A model generated the notes under the pieces. That model was given only the letters and a program-made list of their open reading frames with translations, made no database searches and was not told the origin of the DNA. The translations under genes were made by a program, and so were the position numbers. 64,000 nt of DNA from Deroplatys truncata. Lineage: Eukaryota; Arthropoda; Insecta; Mantodea; Mantidae. Shown one piece after another: positions 11,492 through 22,993 of this stretch. The stretch covers positions 164,024,993 through 164,088,992 of the forward strand of contig CM060975.1 of the NCBI GenBank assembly GCA_030765065.1, in the 5' to 3' direction. Position 1 is the first letter of the stretch. Every line of letters begins with the position of its first letter.

Positions 11492-12175
11492 TACTTTCTC
11501 TACTATGTATAGCAAGTAGGGGAAGTATTGCAATCCACACAAAAATTACTTACCAAAATTTCCCCGGAAATGCATGTTTTGAGGCCTCTGAATAAAAAAA
11601 TTTAGAAAAAGTTTTCGCGCGCGCATGTGTCTCTTTCTGTGAGTGTGTGTGCCTATTAACAGCATAATTCAAAAACGAAAAGTCGAATAAATACCAAACT
11701 TGGTATTAACGTTCAGTACCTTCCAAGGAGAGGACACGAAGACCTGCAAGAAAACCCTCTCACCTCAAACTACTCTTTACATGAAACATTTTTAAATTTT
11801 TGATTTTCTAAAAAATGGCTTTAAAGATTTTGATTAAAACACAATATATTAAGGATTTTTACATGACATATAAACGTACATCTTGAATTTTCTGGGAATA
11901 GCCTGTGAGGTCCACTTCAGTTGGATGGGATGTATTTTCAGCATTCAGTTGTTTCTCGCGATTGCATGGAAACAGTATGGAATTTTAAGGCCAGCATATA
12001 GCGTCCAGCTCTTAAACATTTGACTATTGCTGTTCGCTTTAATCTGTAACGAAACTTGTAATATAGCTATTTAGCAAATGTTTATTTAAATTAAAATATA
12101 CCTAGTAGATAGAAGACTAAGATTTATTAAAATAGTTGGTATACTCACTAAAAATGATAAGACGATAGAGAAAGT
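11492..12175 (+). mobile_element. MITE-like element, copy M1
   Basis: Non-autonomous repeat of 684 bases with inverted ends ACTTTCTCTAC (left) and GATAGAGAAAGT (right). Internal landmarks shared with all other copies: AAGTAGGGGAAGTATTGCA near the left end, a GT/GC simple-repeat patch, AAATACCAAACTTGGTATT (itself a palindrome), GATTAAAACA, and TCTCGCGATTGCATGGAAAC in the right half. It encodes no protein. At least ten full or partial copies occur in this window, which marks it as an abundant family. The class is inferred from the short inverted ends; no transposase is known to me. Confidence 0.75.
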
Positions 12176-12284
12176 AATGGGAGTATATCGCAGATTTTTT
12201 ATTTTGTTTCCTGTTCTGCTGTTATACCGTCATGTTTTCTGTATTTACTTTTACCGTACACACATACACTCTTATTTACACGAA

Positions 12285-12510
12285 CACAAATACCCAGGAC
12301 CTAGGCGGGACTGGAACCAGTGGTCCTCCATGCGGCGGAACACCAAAGTTAGACATTCTAGCAGCCTTATCCACGAGAACCGACAGACTTTGTGGGTTTC
12401 TGGAAATAATTCTAGCCAAAGAAAAAATTCACCCATCCCAGCTAGGAATTGAAGCGGAACCACCGGGTTGAGATGACAAAACGCAGATCACTCGACTACA
12501 GGGGCTGTCG
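12285..12510 (-). mobile_element. Possible tRNA-derived SINE (minus strand)
   Basis: On the minus strand the head reads GTAGTCGAGTGATCTGCG (box A-like) and, about 35 bases on, GGTTCCGCTTCAATTCC (box B-like). It is followed by about 150 bases including GGACCACTGGTTCC. The spacing is that of a tRNA promoter, but the stretch does not fold into an intact tRNA by eye. It occurs once in the window, so the family and ends are uncertain. Confidence 0.4.
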
Positions 12511-12685
12511 GAAGTAATAGTTGTGTGCATGCAATGGCGCCATTTAAAACAAATTCTCCTGTGAACATGTTGAATGTCCCTGCACTGCGGAGTATTGTTG
12601 TATCTACTACCATGCTGCAGCCTCCCTTGTTCAAGAAATCTCTCCGTTTATACGTCAATAACTACCTTTAATCACATTTTGACTT

Positions 12686-12920
12686 TCTCTACCACATACA
12701 TAGTAGATAGAGAAGGTATTGCATTCCACCCAAAAATTCGATACCGAGAGTTCACCGGAAATATATGTCTTAAGGGTCCCTGAATCCATAAAAAGCATTT
12801 TTAAAAAAAGTGCGTGTGTGTCCCTCTGTTTATACCAAACTTGGTATATAGGTTCAGTACCTACCAAAGATGCGACACGAAGTGTCCCCCTACCCCAGGC
12901 TACCCTTTACATGGAAGATT
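12686..12920 (+). mobile_element. MITE copy M2, left half
   Basis: Left part of a MITE of the M1 family. It starts ACTTTCTCTAC and runs to CCCTTTACATGGAAGATT, where a LINE has inserted. The right half resumes at 15297. The 12 bases ACATGGAAGATT (12909-12920) are repeated at 15297-15308 as the target-site duplication. Confidence 0.85.
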
Positions 12921-14572
12921 ATGGATCAACGAAAAAACAAATTATCGTTATTTCAAGAGGGGTTCAGGGAGAAATTCAGCACGGTAGACAATATATTTAT
13001 GTTAGATAGTGTTAGAGTGAAGCAAACGCGAAAAAAGAGGAGAAAACTACATTGTGCTTTTATAGATTTTCGTAAAGTGTCCGGCTGTGTGGAAAGGCAA
13101 GCACTCTGGCGCTCTGGGTGAAATTACGGGCGAAGGGTTTGTTAGGTAAGATTATTAGAGCACTTCAGGCAATATAAAAAAAGTTGAGTTTTGCGTAAAA
13201 TGCGATTCCAAAACCGTATCGAAGAATGTTATAACTCGAAGGGGAGTAAGACAGGGATGTATTCATTCACCGACGCTTTTTAATTTGTTTGTGGACGATA
13301 TACCGGAAGTGTTAAATTTAGTTGAACCTGATGCTCCTAGTATAGAAGATATGCCCATACCCGCTCTGCTATTCGCGGATGATTTAATTTTAATATCCAC
13401 ATCAATTTCCGGACTGCAAAGAGAACTAAATTGCTTAGAAGCGTATTGTAAGGAATAGGGAATGGCAGTGAATGAAGTGAAAAGCAAAGCACCAACGTTC
13501 AAGAATGGAGCGGTATACAACAACAAGGAGATCTGGACATACGCAGGACAGACATTGGAGAATGTTAAATTATTTACATATCTGGGCGTCACATTATCTA
13601 TTAACGGAAGGTGGGGGAAGCACATAGACATCACAAAACGTAAATGCATAGTAAAAAATATTTAGTCATTAAGTCTCTATGAAAGTTCCTGATACACCAA
13701 CGAGGACAATGGAGATGGTATACTGTTGTTAGGTCTAGTTTATCATATGGTGCAGAAATTTGGGGTTGGGAAAGGAATGAAAAATTGAACCAAATCCAGA
13801 AGCATTTTCTGAAGCGAATTCTACAGGTGGGGAGGGGTACTGCAAATTGTGGGGTTCTTAAAGAATTCGGCTTATACAGTGAAACCATACATCTGAAAGT
13901 AAAGGCAATTAAATACTGGTTACGCATAGTGCGGAGAGATCAGGACTTCTACGCGCGGTATGTTTCAGGGAGCAAGTACGGGAAGGGTGGGATACGTGTT
14001 CGGCAACGAAATTGTGAGGAGGCTTAGAAGAAATTGGAATGGGGTACATTTGGCTACAGGGGGAGGGGACTTGGGACGTAGCGGATGGAAAATAATTCAG
14101 AGACAACTACGGGATATTGACAGAGAGAATTTAGAAATACAATGTACAGCTAAAATTTCACTTAACCTACAGTGTCAAATAACGCGGGACTGGGGGAGGG
14201 AGGCCTACTTAGATAACTGTACGCGAGAGGAAAGAAGTGGTTTGGCGTGGCTAAGATTGGGCGCCTCGAAAGTCAACAAATTAAGTGATGACACCGGAGT
14301 GAGAATATATCCACTCTGAGGTGAAAGGGAAACATGGTATCATATTCTGGCTGAGTGCAAGGAAACGGAATTGCTAAGAAAACAATATTTACCAGCACAG
14401 TTTCTGGGGTCCAATAGGGGAATGGAAGCCTGCTTGATGTAATGTTGGACGCGGGCTGTCATAAAATGGGCTCCTTTTGTCTAAGATTCGGCAAAGGAGG
14501 CTAATTGCCCTGGAGAACGGAAGAGAGGGGGACGGTACATAAGGGCGAGTTATTAAGGGTCGGAGCACTAAA

Positions 14573-14765
14573 ATTAAATTGAGTTTTATTTTTGGACGCT
14601 CTTTAACTACTATGGTTCTTAGCGTCCCATTCTATATTGGGCGTGAACGACCGGTAATTTTGCTCAGAGGCCTCTCTATCAGGCTTGAGGTTCTTTTACG
14701 TGCCGTAAACCTACGACACGGGACCACCGGCTTTACTTCCCTTCCGAAGGAAGCCATACTAAGGA
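14573..14765 (-). mobile_element. SINE-A copy, truncated, inside the LINE 3' UTR
   Basis: Minus-strand copy of the SINE family whose best copy is at 17480-17752. Shared landmarks are the CTTCCGAAGGAAG palindrome, CCTGATAGAGAGGCC (minus reading) and GAATGGGACGCTAAGAACC. The tRNA-like head is missing here. Confidence 0.75.
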
Positions 14766-15000
14766 TTTTACTGTATATATTTGTAAGATAATTGTAGTTC
14801 ATGGTTATTATTATTTTGTATTTTCTTCCTTCATTATGTTAGTTCATAGTACATACTTATGTATATGTAGTGAGTATATATTTAGTATTATACACACAGT
14901 GTTAGTTTATAGGGACAGGAAAAGCATGTACGGCAATGAAGTCCATGCGATTGTTGTATTGTACAAGAGCAGACTGTAACTGTTCACAATAAAAGTCCTT

Positions 15001-15022
15001 CTACTACTACTACTACTACTAT

Positions 15023-15075
<53 letters not shown>

Positions 15076-15177
15076 CTACTACTACTACTACTACTTCTAC
15101 TACTACTACTACTTCTACTACTACTACTACTTCTACTACTACTACTACTACTACTACTCCTACTACTACTACTACTT

Positions 15178-15217
<40 letters not shown>

Positions 15218-15296
15218 TACTACTTCTTCTACTACTACTTCTACTACTTCTACTACTACTTCTACTACTACTACTACTTCTACTACTACTACTACT
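15001..15296. repeat. (CTA)n microsatellite, 3' tail of the LINE
   Basis: About 296 bases of CTA triplets with scattered TTC and TCC variants, starting directly after a polyadenylation-like AATAAAAGTCCTT and ending exactly at the LINE's target-site duplication. That position argues that it is the tail of the LINE, later expanded, rather than an independent microsatellite. Its minus strand gives a meaningless Ser/Arg open frame. Confidence 0.9.
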
Positions 15297-15878
15297 ACAT
15301 GGAAGATTTTTCGAAATGTTTGCTTTTCTAAAAATGGCTCTAAGGATTTTGATTAAGATTCCATACATTAAAGATATTTACATTACAAATAAAATATATT
15401 TTGAATTTTCGAAAATAGTCTATGAAGTCCAATTCATTTGTTTGAAATTTTGCACAATCTTGTATAACTGTAAATGTTAAGCGCTAGAAGGAAACGTACT
15501 AAAAAGAAAAAAAAATCCAACCTAAATCTTTTTTAAACGCGCAATTTATTTCAGATAAGTTTTTTTGTTGCATAAGCCATTTCTGAGTATCCGTATTAAA
15601 AGCTAGAATTGTTCATTTTTTGACATTTTCTTAAAGTCCTGTCAACATTCAGTTGTTTCTCGCGATTGCATGGAAACTGTATGGAATTTTAAAGCCATTG
15701 TATAGCGTCCTCTTCTTAAAATGTTGACTAACACTGTTCCCTTTGTGTCTATAACGAAAAATGTAATGTAGCTATTTCCGGAAAGATTTATCGCGATTAA
15801 AATGAAAAAGATAGGAAGATAAACTTTCCTAAGAATAATTTGTATATCGCTAATAAGCGCTAGAGGGTAGAGAATATA
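15297..15878 (+). mobile_element. MITE copy M2, right half
   Basis: Continuation of the MITE begun at 12686. It opens with the duplicated ACATGGAAGATT, carries the family landmark TCTCGCGATTGCATGGAAAC (about 15659) and ends at AGAGGGTAGAGAATATAACA, a worn form of the right inverted end. Confidence 0.85.
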
Positions 15879-16979
15879 ACACGTGTGTGAATGTAATGCA
15901 TCAGACGTTTAACTAATAACAAGTTCATTATACCTCCCCTCTGCCAGCGTGCATTTCCTTTCGGCGGTTTTTCTTTGTGTAGCAAGCAAACTTGTATTAT
16001 ATTTAAGAAATGAGCTAAGAAATTAGCTTTCATTGTTAGTTTAACTGCACAAGATAATATGTATGACGCAAATGGGCCTGGAGTCCTTGACGTCAAAAGT
16101 TACCTGAAGTTTATCTTTTCAGGATGAGGTAAAACTCCGTGCATCTCGGGAGGTTGAACCAAACTTTTATTGTTTAAGGTAGGTTCAACCTAAATGCTAC
16201 ACGCAATGCATGAGAAACTGTATGATCTTACGTTGCAGCTACAATTTTCTGTTCATGTATTTATAATTTATGCACTATCTTAGGTTATACGACAGTTTGG
16301 TGTAAAATTTGCAATATCTCCTAATCTGAAGTAAATAAGAGCATTGCTCCGGTTATTGTATACTCTGACATTTAAGATGGAGCCAATAATGACCAGGTGC
16401 CAAATCGGGAATTCAGCGGATGATTTAAGATTTCTCCGTAAACCTTGGAAAGTAATTTCTTGGATGCACGTCTGAACCGAGAAAGGGACGTGATGCTCCT
16501 TATATGTGCGGTATTTTCTTAAGTTACGTAAAGTAAACACAAAATTGACGGCAGGTACTTAAGTATACAGTAAATGATGCAGAGCAGTGAGAGTGGATTT
16601 TATCAGTTAGCTAAACATATCCATGATCTAGGTCAATGAGCCGTGTCGTAAAGGAGAGTAAAATTTCCACAGTTTGATCTGTGGGATGGGTTTTATTTTA
16701 TCGTAACCACATTGTATCAGATGTTAGCGAAATTAAAACTGATTCAACCTTCACTCATCAGCTCAATTAGAGTAAACAGTTCCTGCACGCTTGCAATAGC
16801 CTCAGGCCTAAGCGTTCATTCTAGTAAAGATATGCATGAAGCAGAAGAATAAATCAAAGCTTCCGTAACGATAAGGTTGCCAAGCATGACAAGGCAAAAA
16901 TAAAAAAGTTGTACAAGTACACACACATATATGTATATGCATGCAAGAAACCGGATACTCCATATAACTTTAAAAGAAA
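15879..16979. other. No gene seen
   Basis: Mixed-composition intergenic sequence. A few open frames under 90 codons occur, with no start context, splice context or recognisable domain. I see no repeat shared with the rest of the window. Confidence 0.5.
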
Positions 16980-17395
16980 CCTTGCTTTTTCTACCGCCTA
17001 TCTGTAGTAAGTAGGGAAAATATTTTATTCCACCCAAAATGTCTTATCGAGATTTCACTAAAAATGCATGTTTTGGTGTCAACTGAACCCAAAATACCTT
17101 TTACGATTAAGTTCCCCGCGCGCGCTCGTGTGTATAACTAAAAACTAAAAGATCGAATGCACAGCAAAATTACCTTATGTTTCAAGGATGCAGCACTAAG
17201 TTGTTTGCAAAACCTCTCCACCCCAAAATATCCTTTAGATATAAAAGTACTTTTTATTTTCTAGAAATGCCTCTATGACTCTGTTTTATGAACTGACACT
17301 AACAATGAAATGCATATCTTGAACTTTTTACAAATGACCTCCAAAGTTCTCTTCATTTTTGTTTGAATGTTATATAAGTGGGAAACCTTAAATTA
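16980..17395 (+). mobile_element. MITE copy M3, degraded and right-truncated
   Basis: The left half of the M1 family is recognisable (TTTTTCTACCGCC, GTAAGTAGGGAAAATATT, CCACCCAAAATG, a CGCGCGCG patch, ATCCTTTAGATAT), but substitutions and small deletions are frequent and the right half is missing. This is one of the oldest copies here. Confidence 0.7.
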
Positions 17396-17479
17396 TAGAA
17401 AAAAAAATTACTACAGAACTTATTTGCTTTCGGTGGGGTTAGAGGTTTTCGGAACATTACATTTCGTATCTTCATTTTA

Positions 17480-17752
17480 GTCGTCCTCCGTGGTATAGTG
17501 GTTACCATACTAGCCTCTAGTTCCCGAGGTCACGGGTTTGCGGAGGGCGATAGATTTTTTTTCGGGCGTAAACATGCTTAGTATGGCTTCCTTCGGAAGG
17601 GAAATAAAGCCGGTGATTTACGGAACGTAAAAGAATCTCAAGCCTGATAAAGAGGCTTCTGAGCAACATTTCCGGTCTTTCAGGCCCAATGTAGAATGGG
17701 ACGCTAAGGACCACAGCAGTTAAGGAGTGTCCATAAATAAAACTCAATTTAA
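17480..17752 (+). mobile_element. SINE-A, tRNA-derived, with target-site duplication
   Basis: About 273 bases. The head TCCGTGGTATAGTGGTTACC (from 17487) is a Glu/Gly-type tRNA 5' half with a clear box A. Box B (GTCACGGGTTTG) is present but shortened by several bases relative to the copy at 59465. The body carries GGAGGGCGATAG, the CTTCCTTCGGAAGG palindrome and GAATGGGACGCTAAGGACC. The flanks TTTCGTATCTTCATTTTA (17462-17479) and TTTGTATCTTCATATTTTA (17753-17771) form an imperfect direct repeat that fits target-site duplication by L1-type priming. Confidence 0.82.
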
Positions 17753-17771
17753 TTTGTATCTTCATATTTTA

Positions 17772-19260
17772 AGCGGTAAGTGCGCCATCTGACAGAACAT
17801 GATCGTAAGCTTTCGACTCTTCTTCTTTCTTTTCCTTTACAAGAGCTCTTTAATATGACTTCGGAATTCATTCGCTCATGCTTGTAAAACAAACATTTCA
17901 ATTGTTGTGTTGTAGGTGATTAAGTACTTATTATATAGTTTGAACTGCACTCTGGGCAAAACTATACTAAGAATATACTTGGCGTTATGAGACAATGGAA
18001 ATCGTCCTACTGTCACATTAAGATTGCACACACAGCGTTGTGAATAATGCAGCTGCGTAATCTACATACTCCTGAAAGAAGAGATCCAATTTGCAGGAGG
18101 GGGATGCCGTTGCAGTTGAATAACGGGCTTTTCACATATTTCAGATTGTTTGTGTTCTCTAGAGATTTAAGTCTAATTACTGCGCTCTATTAAATTAAAG
18201 TAATTATTAAACCATTTGACTTCTGCATACAAATCCCTCTATCCCCATAATTTAACATACTGCCATAACAATTCTTGTATCAAATTCCATTGCTGAATTA
18301 TCTTCTATCTTGGTTTTCGAGGACCGCATTTATTGTTCACCATACGTGTATACGGGTTTATGTGTGTGTTACAGTGAACATTAATACTGGGTGTTAATTT
18401 CAAAGTGCTGTATGACGTCACTTGTCTAGCCGCTGAGTTTAGAATTTAATCCGTCTAGTATTTCAGCAGAAGCATAGAACTCGTGTATTGGAGAAGTTAC
18501 CTAGTAATTACGGCGTTCAATATCGATGGAGCGTGAAAGCTGTAAGCGGGATACATGTTATCACACAACAAGATTTGTCAACAAAGTGTGTTGAAGTTCC
18601 TTTCCGAGAATGTAAATAAAACGTTATCTGTGTGGAATGGATACACGGTGGTAGCGTTACGCAAGAAAACTTAGTAGGTATGGTTGATTATTATTTTATA
18701 TTACGATTTTACATGATACACTGCGAGGGACGTTATTTCGTATTTCTTTTATGACTAATGTCATTACCGTATTAGTACTCTTCAGAATGAGCACCGTGCT
18801 TGCTAGGCATCTTCTGCGCCACATATGTATAATCGGCGCAACAGTTCTTAGACACGTGAAAATCTTAATGAGAGCTATGATGCGAGTTGCTTACCAGATC
18901 AGGTGGTGACCGGTGGACTGCATACTGCAGGAGTGCGTAGGACAGTCATCGTCAAATATCCACACCGGTTATGCACTGCTTTGCGCTGATAAACTTAGTT
19001 ATATATAGTATATTAAAATCCACGCTGTAAAAAGCGCTTAATATAAAAAACGCTGTCAATCATTGCCTCCAATTCTTCCACACCTAACAACCCTTCCTCT
19101 TCTGCGGAATCACTCACATTATTCCGTCATCGCTGCTGTCACTACTTTCTGCACCATTATCTTGGATGAGAATTCTTTCTATTTGATTTTCTGCAATTCC
19201 GTATTTTTCGAAATAATGATTCTTAATTTATTCAACATGTCGACATACATTTTCCCATTC
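17772..19260. other. No gene seen
   Basis: Intergenic sequence. A stretch at 18390-18690 has fairly even base composition and reads like a transposon edge (AAAGTGCTGTATGACGTCAC), but no frame or inverted ends confirm it. Confidence 0.45.
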
Positions 19261-19934
19261 TGGCCTTCCAATTTCAGCAAATTGCTGGCGTTATAACTGC
19301 TCCACATATTTTAATTTAAATGTCATATTTCTGCATGCCACCCATTTTTTTATATCAGCCCAGATTAATTCGATTGGGTTTAGATCTGGGTGATGCGATG
19401 GGAGTCTAAGTACATTATGGCGATGTTGTATTACTATCTGGTCAAGTATGTATGACGTCTGAAGCTGTTTGTTGGTTTTAATTAAGTTATATAGCTTTGT
19501 TTTACTCATGCTTTCATCTAAAGCTATATTATGTCTAAGTAACCAAGCTCTCATTTCTTCTTTCAATGAATTTGAGGTAGGTGGTTTGTCAATTGAGTGT
19601 TGACGCATTGTGAAGCATTGTCGATGACCAGAACAGACCCAGCAGGCATATTAGGTCTCAACATGGCGTTGATTCACTTCATGTACTTTTCTGTATTCAT
19701 TTCTTGATGAAAATCTCCTGTTGTTTTTGCAACTTGTAAAAGAAGGGCATTTGGAACGAAGCCGATCTCTCCAACAGCATGAACGATAATAAGTATTTGC
19801 CCTTTAGCAACAGGAACCTGCAACCTAATTCGCTATCGTCACTCCAACTTTTAGATGCTGTACGACTGCTGTGTATGTATGACTCATCTTCATACACTAT
19901 AGTATTTTTCTGAAATTTGTAGCACCACCTTAAA

Positions 19935-20100
19935 AATTAATGCTGATATAAGTACACACTGATATAAGTACATATAAAATTATACTCATTTTGAAAGGTA
20001 GAATCAGACTGAAAAATTCAATGCCATAGCCGGGATTTGAACCACGGATCTTAGGCTTTCCGTGCCGTTGGTCTAACCGACTAAGCTATCATGGCAACAT
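19935..20100 (-). mobile_element. SINE-B, tRNA-derived, inside the transposon
   Basis: Minus-strand head GCCATGATAGCTTAGTCGG with box A, and about 50 bases on GTGGTTCAAATCCCGGC as a good box B. It is followed by GCATTGAATTTTTCAGTCTG and an AT-rich tail with a repeated TGATATAAGTACA motif. The head looks nearly like a whole tRNA, but the anticodon-arm region does not pair well and the tail is that of a SINE. A partial relative lies at 31040-31110. Confidence 0.7.
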
Positions 20101-20162
20101 TTACTTTTTATTTTTTTTATTTTATTATTTTTTTATTTTATTTTATTTATTTATTTATTTTG
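20101..20162. repeat. T-rich (TTTTA)n low-complexity run
   Basis: About 60 bases of TTTTA/TTTAT units next to the SINE-B head. Confidence 0.9.
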
Positions 20163-20689
20163 CTTTTCTGTTAGAGTTCTATTTGATTTCGGTTTCTTCC
20201 ACTTGAACCCTAAATCTTTAATAATTTTTCTGAGATTTGTAGCACAACCTTGTAAGTTTCTGCTGTGTTTCAGCTGGATGAGCAATCTGCTTATTGTTAG
20301 CACAGTTTTTTCTTCCACATAGTAATTGTGAATCGTGCGCCGAATGACGCATTCGAAATCGTCTATTTCTGTAATACGTTTAGGGACCTTATGTTTCTTC
20401 CCAGGTGTGTCAAATGGTACTCTTTCATCCATATGTTTTTTTTCTCTTATCTTTGAGAACTCTGGAATCGGAACTCGGTGAAACACCAGTTGCTTTGACT
20501 ACTCTTTCTTTCATTCTCTTAAGGCTTTTGTGCAAATCGGATGAACATATATTTTCTTCCTTCATCTCTGCTTCTTGCTTCATGAAGTCGAGGACATTTG
20601 CAATTATTTCCCTACTTTGACTATGTAACACCTTACCACTTAACTTTGAAAACATAGGAGCCATGGTTATAAATATAACAAATATGAAA

Positions 20690-22990
20690 TAAGTACTATT
20701 TAGATACTGCAGCTCTCTTTAAAATTACATCCAGACTTTCTATGCAGACTGTATGTGTTACGCACTGTGAGTAAGGAAAGGTATTATAACGCTTTCGTTG
20801 ATAAAGCTAAACATAAACCATTCCTAGTCTCGGCAGCTGGGTTGGCAATCAAGGTCACGATTCCAGAAGTTTTGCGCGAGTAATACTACGTTACGTCCTT
20901 CTACTTAAAGCGGACACATGCTTCAAAACTATACACTCATGATGCAATATAGTCACACATTGAAATAAACACTCAGTACATTTGAATAACATTTGTTTGT
21001 GAAGTGTTTAGTAATCTTATGATATGATACTATATTTCTTGACCTTATAGAGTATGGGCATGGATGGAATATAATTTTACAAATTCTGTTGAGAGCCCAA
21101 GTTTGTAAATATTACTATTAAGTTTAATTGAGTTGTAAGTAAAATCACTGCTTTGTGTGTGTACTACAAAAGCTTTACTCTGCTCTCTTGACTCCATCGT
21201 AGTATTAATTTGCACTGACAGTGGCATCCTATCATCACGTTTCGTCCTATTTAAGTACTTACAGAGTATTCCACCGTGCGAAACATGCCGCAAAAGAAAC
21301 ACTGCTTTACAGGACTGAAGTAGAAGTCTCGCTTCTCTCCATTCCGTAAAGCTCATTTTTCAAACTCATTATGCACTATTACGTAAGGAGCTTTCTTTTA
21401 ATTTCTTTACATATTGCAATCAAGTGGAATGTCATTGCAAAGTGCGTACTAAGTTACAAAGGATGCCACTAACATTAAAAATAGCTCTGGAGAATCAATG
21501 AAGGCCTCGAAAATAAGTAAAGGTTCTGTAAAAATCAGATACTAACGAAGCATGAAAAGCATGGAAAAATGTAAAAGTGCGCTGTACAGGAAGTATGGAA
21601 GATCAATTCTCTTACAGCTCATACGACTTGGAAATTGCTTGCATAGGCTTACAGACAATGACAACAGTATGCGAGGAATAGATCTTGAATGACCTATTTT
21701 AACTCTACCCCTACTAGAAGACTCTTAGTTTCACTATTATAAAATTTAGGGCATCGTTTACGAAAATACTCATTAAGAGTAATATTGTACAGAAAAACGT
21801 AAAGACTCTCGGATTATCCTTAATTTGAACGTATATATTTTTCATTTCGTAGGCATTTAATATAATACTTGGATAATTTAAATAAAAATTAATTTTTTGT
21901 AGCTTGTTTTCAGAATTTATACTTTGTGAATACGGAAGTCGTTACGCCAAAACTCAATTTAGCAAGCACCAGTGATCGCTATGTTATAAAGCTTTCAAGG
22001 TGTCCCTATATATATATATATATCACAAATTTTCCATTCATTCCCTGTTATATTGCTAAACATTGACAACCTAAATTTAGGTAAACTACATTATGTACTT
22101 CACTGCAGGGTCTCCTTATCTGAATATACTGGGGGATTTCAATACCCAAATTCCAATACAAAAACTACTTCGGGAATCAGTTCAACTTGGATAATTGAAA
22201 AGAATTATCTATTCTGAGATTGCATACTATATTGCATCTTCAAAAATATTTTGAGTGAAGGTAATGGTGTTAAGTCGATAGAAGCTTTTATTATTTGCCA
22301 GTGTTTATAAATATGCTTCGAATTTCAAAGCTGTACCCACCAAATAGCAGTTTAGAAAACTAGTGGTAATAAAACACGAAGTGAATAGAAAAATAAACTA
22401 GTATCATAAATAATTTGGGAATCCCTATTCAGCTTTCGCATTTAGGCTTTCGTTTCGAATCTGAATACTTTGTAGCCCAGGGCCAGTAATGTCATGTTTT
22501 AAATTAACTAAATTCGTGGATTTTAAATTGGTAATAATTAAATAACCACCATTTTTACACCATATCCACATACTAAAATACCTAATTTGCATACTATAAA
22601 TCACATAATTATACTTGGTTTTTTCTATTGTTGCAATCAGAATTCATATTACACACACAAATCTACATGGGTGACAAATATGCTGCTTCCTACCTCGGCA
22701 TTATATTTCGGAGATAGAAGTGAGTTATCTGGATAAGGTTTTTGCCGACGTTTATCCTTGTTGTCGACCCCTTTTTTAAGAAACATTTCTCTTCCGCAGT
22801 ATATTTTGACTGGCTACTTTGTGTTGTAGGTTTGTATATATACCTTATGGGGAAAAAAGACAAGGTTTTCTGAGGAATCAAACAAATGGCAACGCTTTCC
22901 ATGAAACATTAGACTCCGCAAGTACTTTCAGGTCGGATAGTGGATTGAATTGAGAATACTCATCTGTAAAAATCTAATGTGTTAGATTCA
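20690..22990. other. No gene seen
   Basis: AT-rich intergenic sequence with a short (TA)n run at about 22007-22022. The longest open frame (21045-21356, minus) has no recognisable domain and no splice or promoter context. Confidence 0.5.
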
Positions 22991-22993
22991 CAT

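Larger units (their letters stand above)
12921..15296 (+). mobile_element. 5'-truncated LINE (non-LTR retrotransposon) with (CTA)n tail
   Basis: Relic LINE inside MITE M2, flanked by the 12-base duplication ACATGGAAGATT. The reverse transcriptase begins within its first motifs (QEGFREKFSTVDN, then CAFIDFRKV near 13055), passes GVRQGC (about 13242-13259) and the catalytic FADD box (about 13372-13386, LLFADDLILIS), and ends with the thumb-like segment LFTYLGVTLS (about 13570). A C-terminal ERETWYHILAECKE segment (about 14320) recalls the H-x4-C end of LINE ORF2. No endonuclease remains, so the 5' half was lost at insertion. The frame is interrupted repeatedly: stop codons after WRSG and in EAYCKE*GM, and several frame changes. 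The 3' UTR holds a SINE, an AATAAAAG signal near 14990 and the CTA tail. Jockey/CR1-like; clade not resolved. Confidence 0.85.
19270..20670 (-). mobile_element. IS630/Tc1/mariner transposon relic, DD82E-like
   Basis: Minus-strand DDE transposase relic. The N-terminal part (about 20170-20664) holds a helix-turn-helix-like region ending in LRKIIKDLGFKWKK, typical of IS630/Tc1 transposases. The catalytic part (19291-19900) shows all three acidic positions: D in YEDESYIHSS, D in VLVIDNAS (about 19625) and E in HHPDLNPIELIW (about 19380). By my count about 82 residues separate the second D and the E. This is far more than the 34 of Tc1 and fits the DD82E (Sailor) group as I know it. The count crosses one frameshift just after DNAS, so it may be off by one. 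A SINE sits between the N-terminal and catalytic parts, and the frame is broken in at least three places. Terminal inverted repeats were not found. Confidence 0.8.

Noticed and set aside
14907-15368. Minus-strand open frame of Ser/Arg repeats
   Set aside because: It is the reverse reading of the (CTA)n tail of a LINE; low-complexity artefact with no gene context.
20020-20095. tRNA gene candidate on the minus strand
   Set aside because: The tRNA-like head is followed by a SINE tail and is embedded in a transposon relic; a related fragment occurs at 31040.
21045-21356. Minus-strand open frame of 103 codons
   Set aside because: No domain, signal peptide, promoter or splice context that I recognise; compatible with chance.
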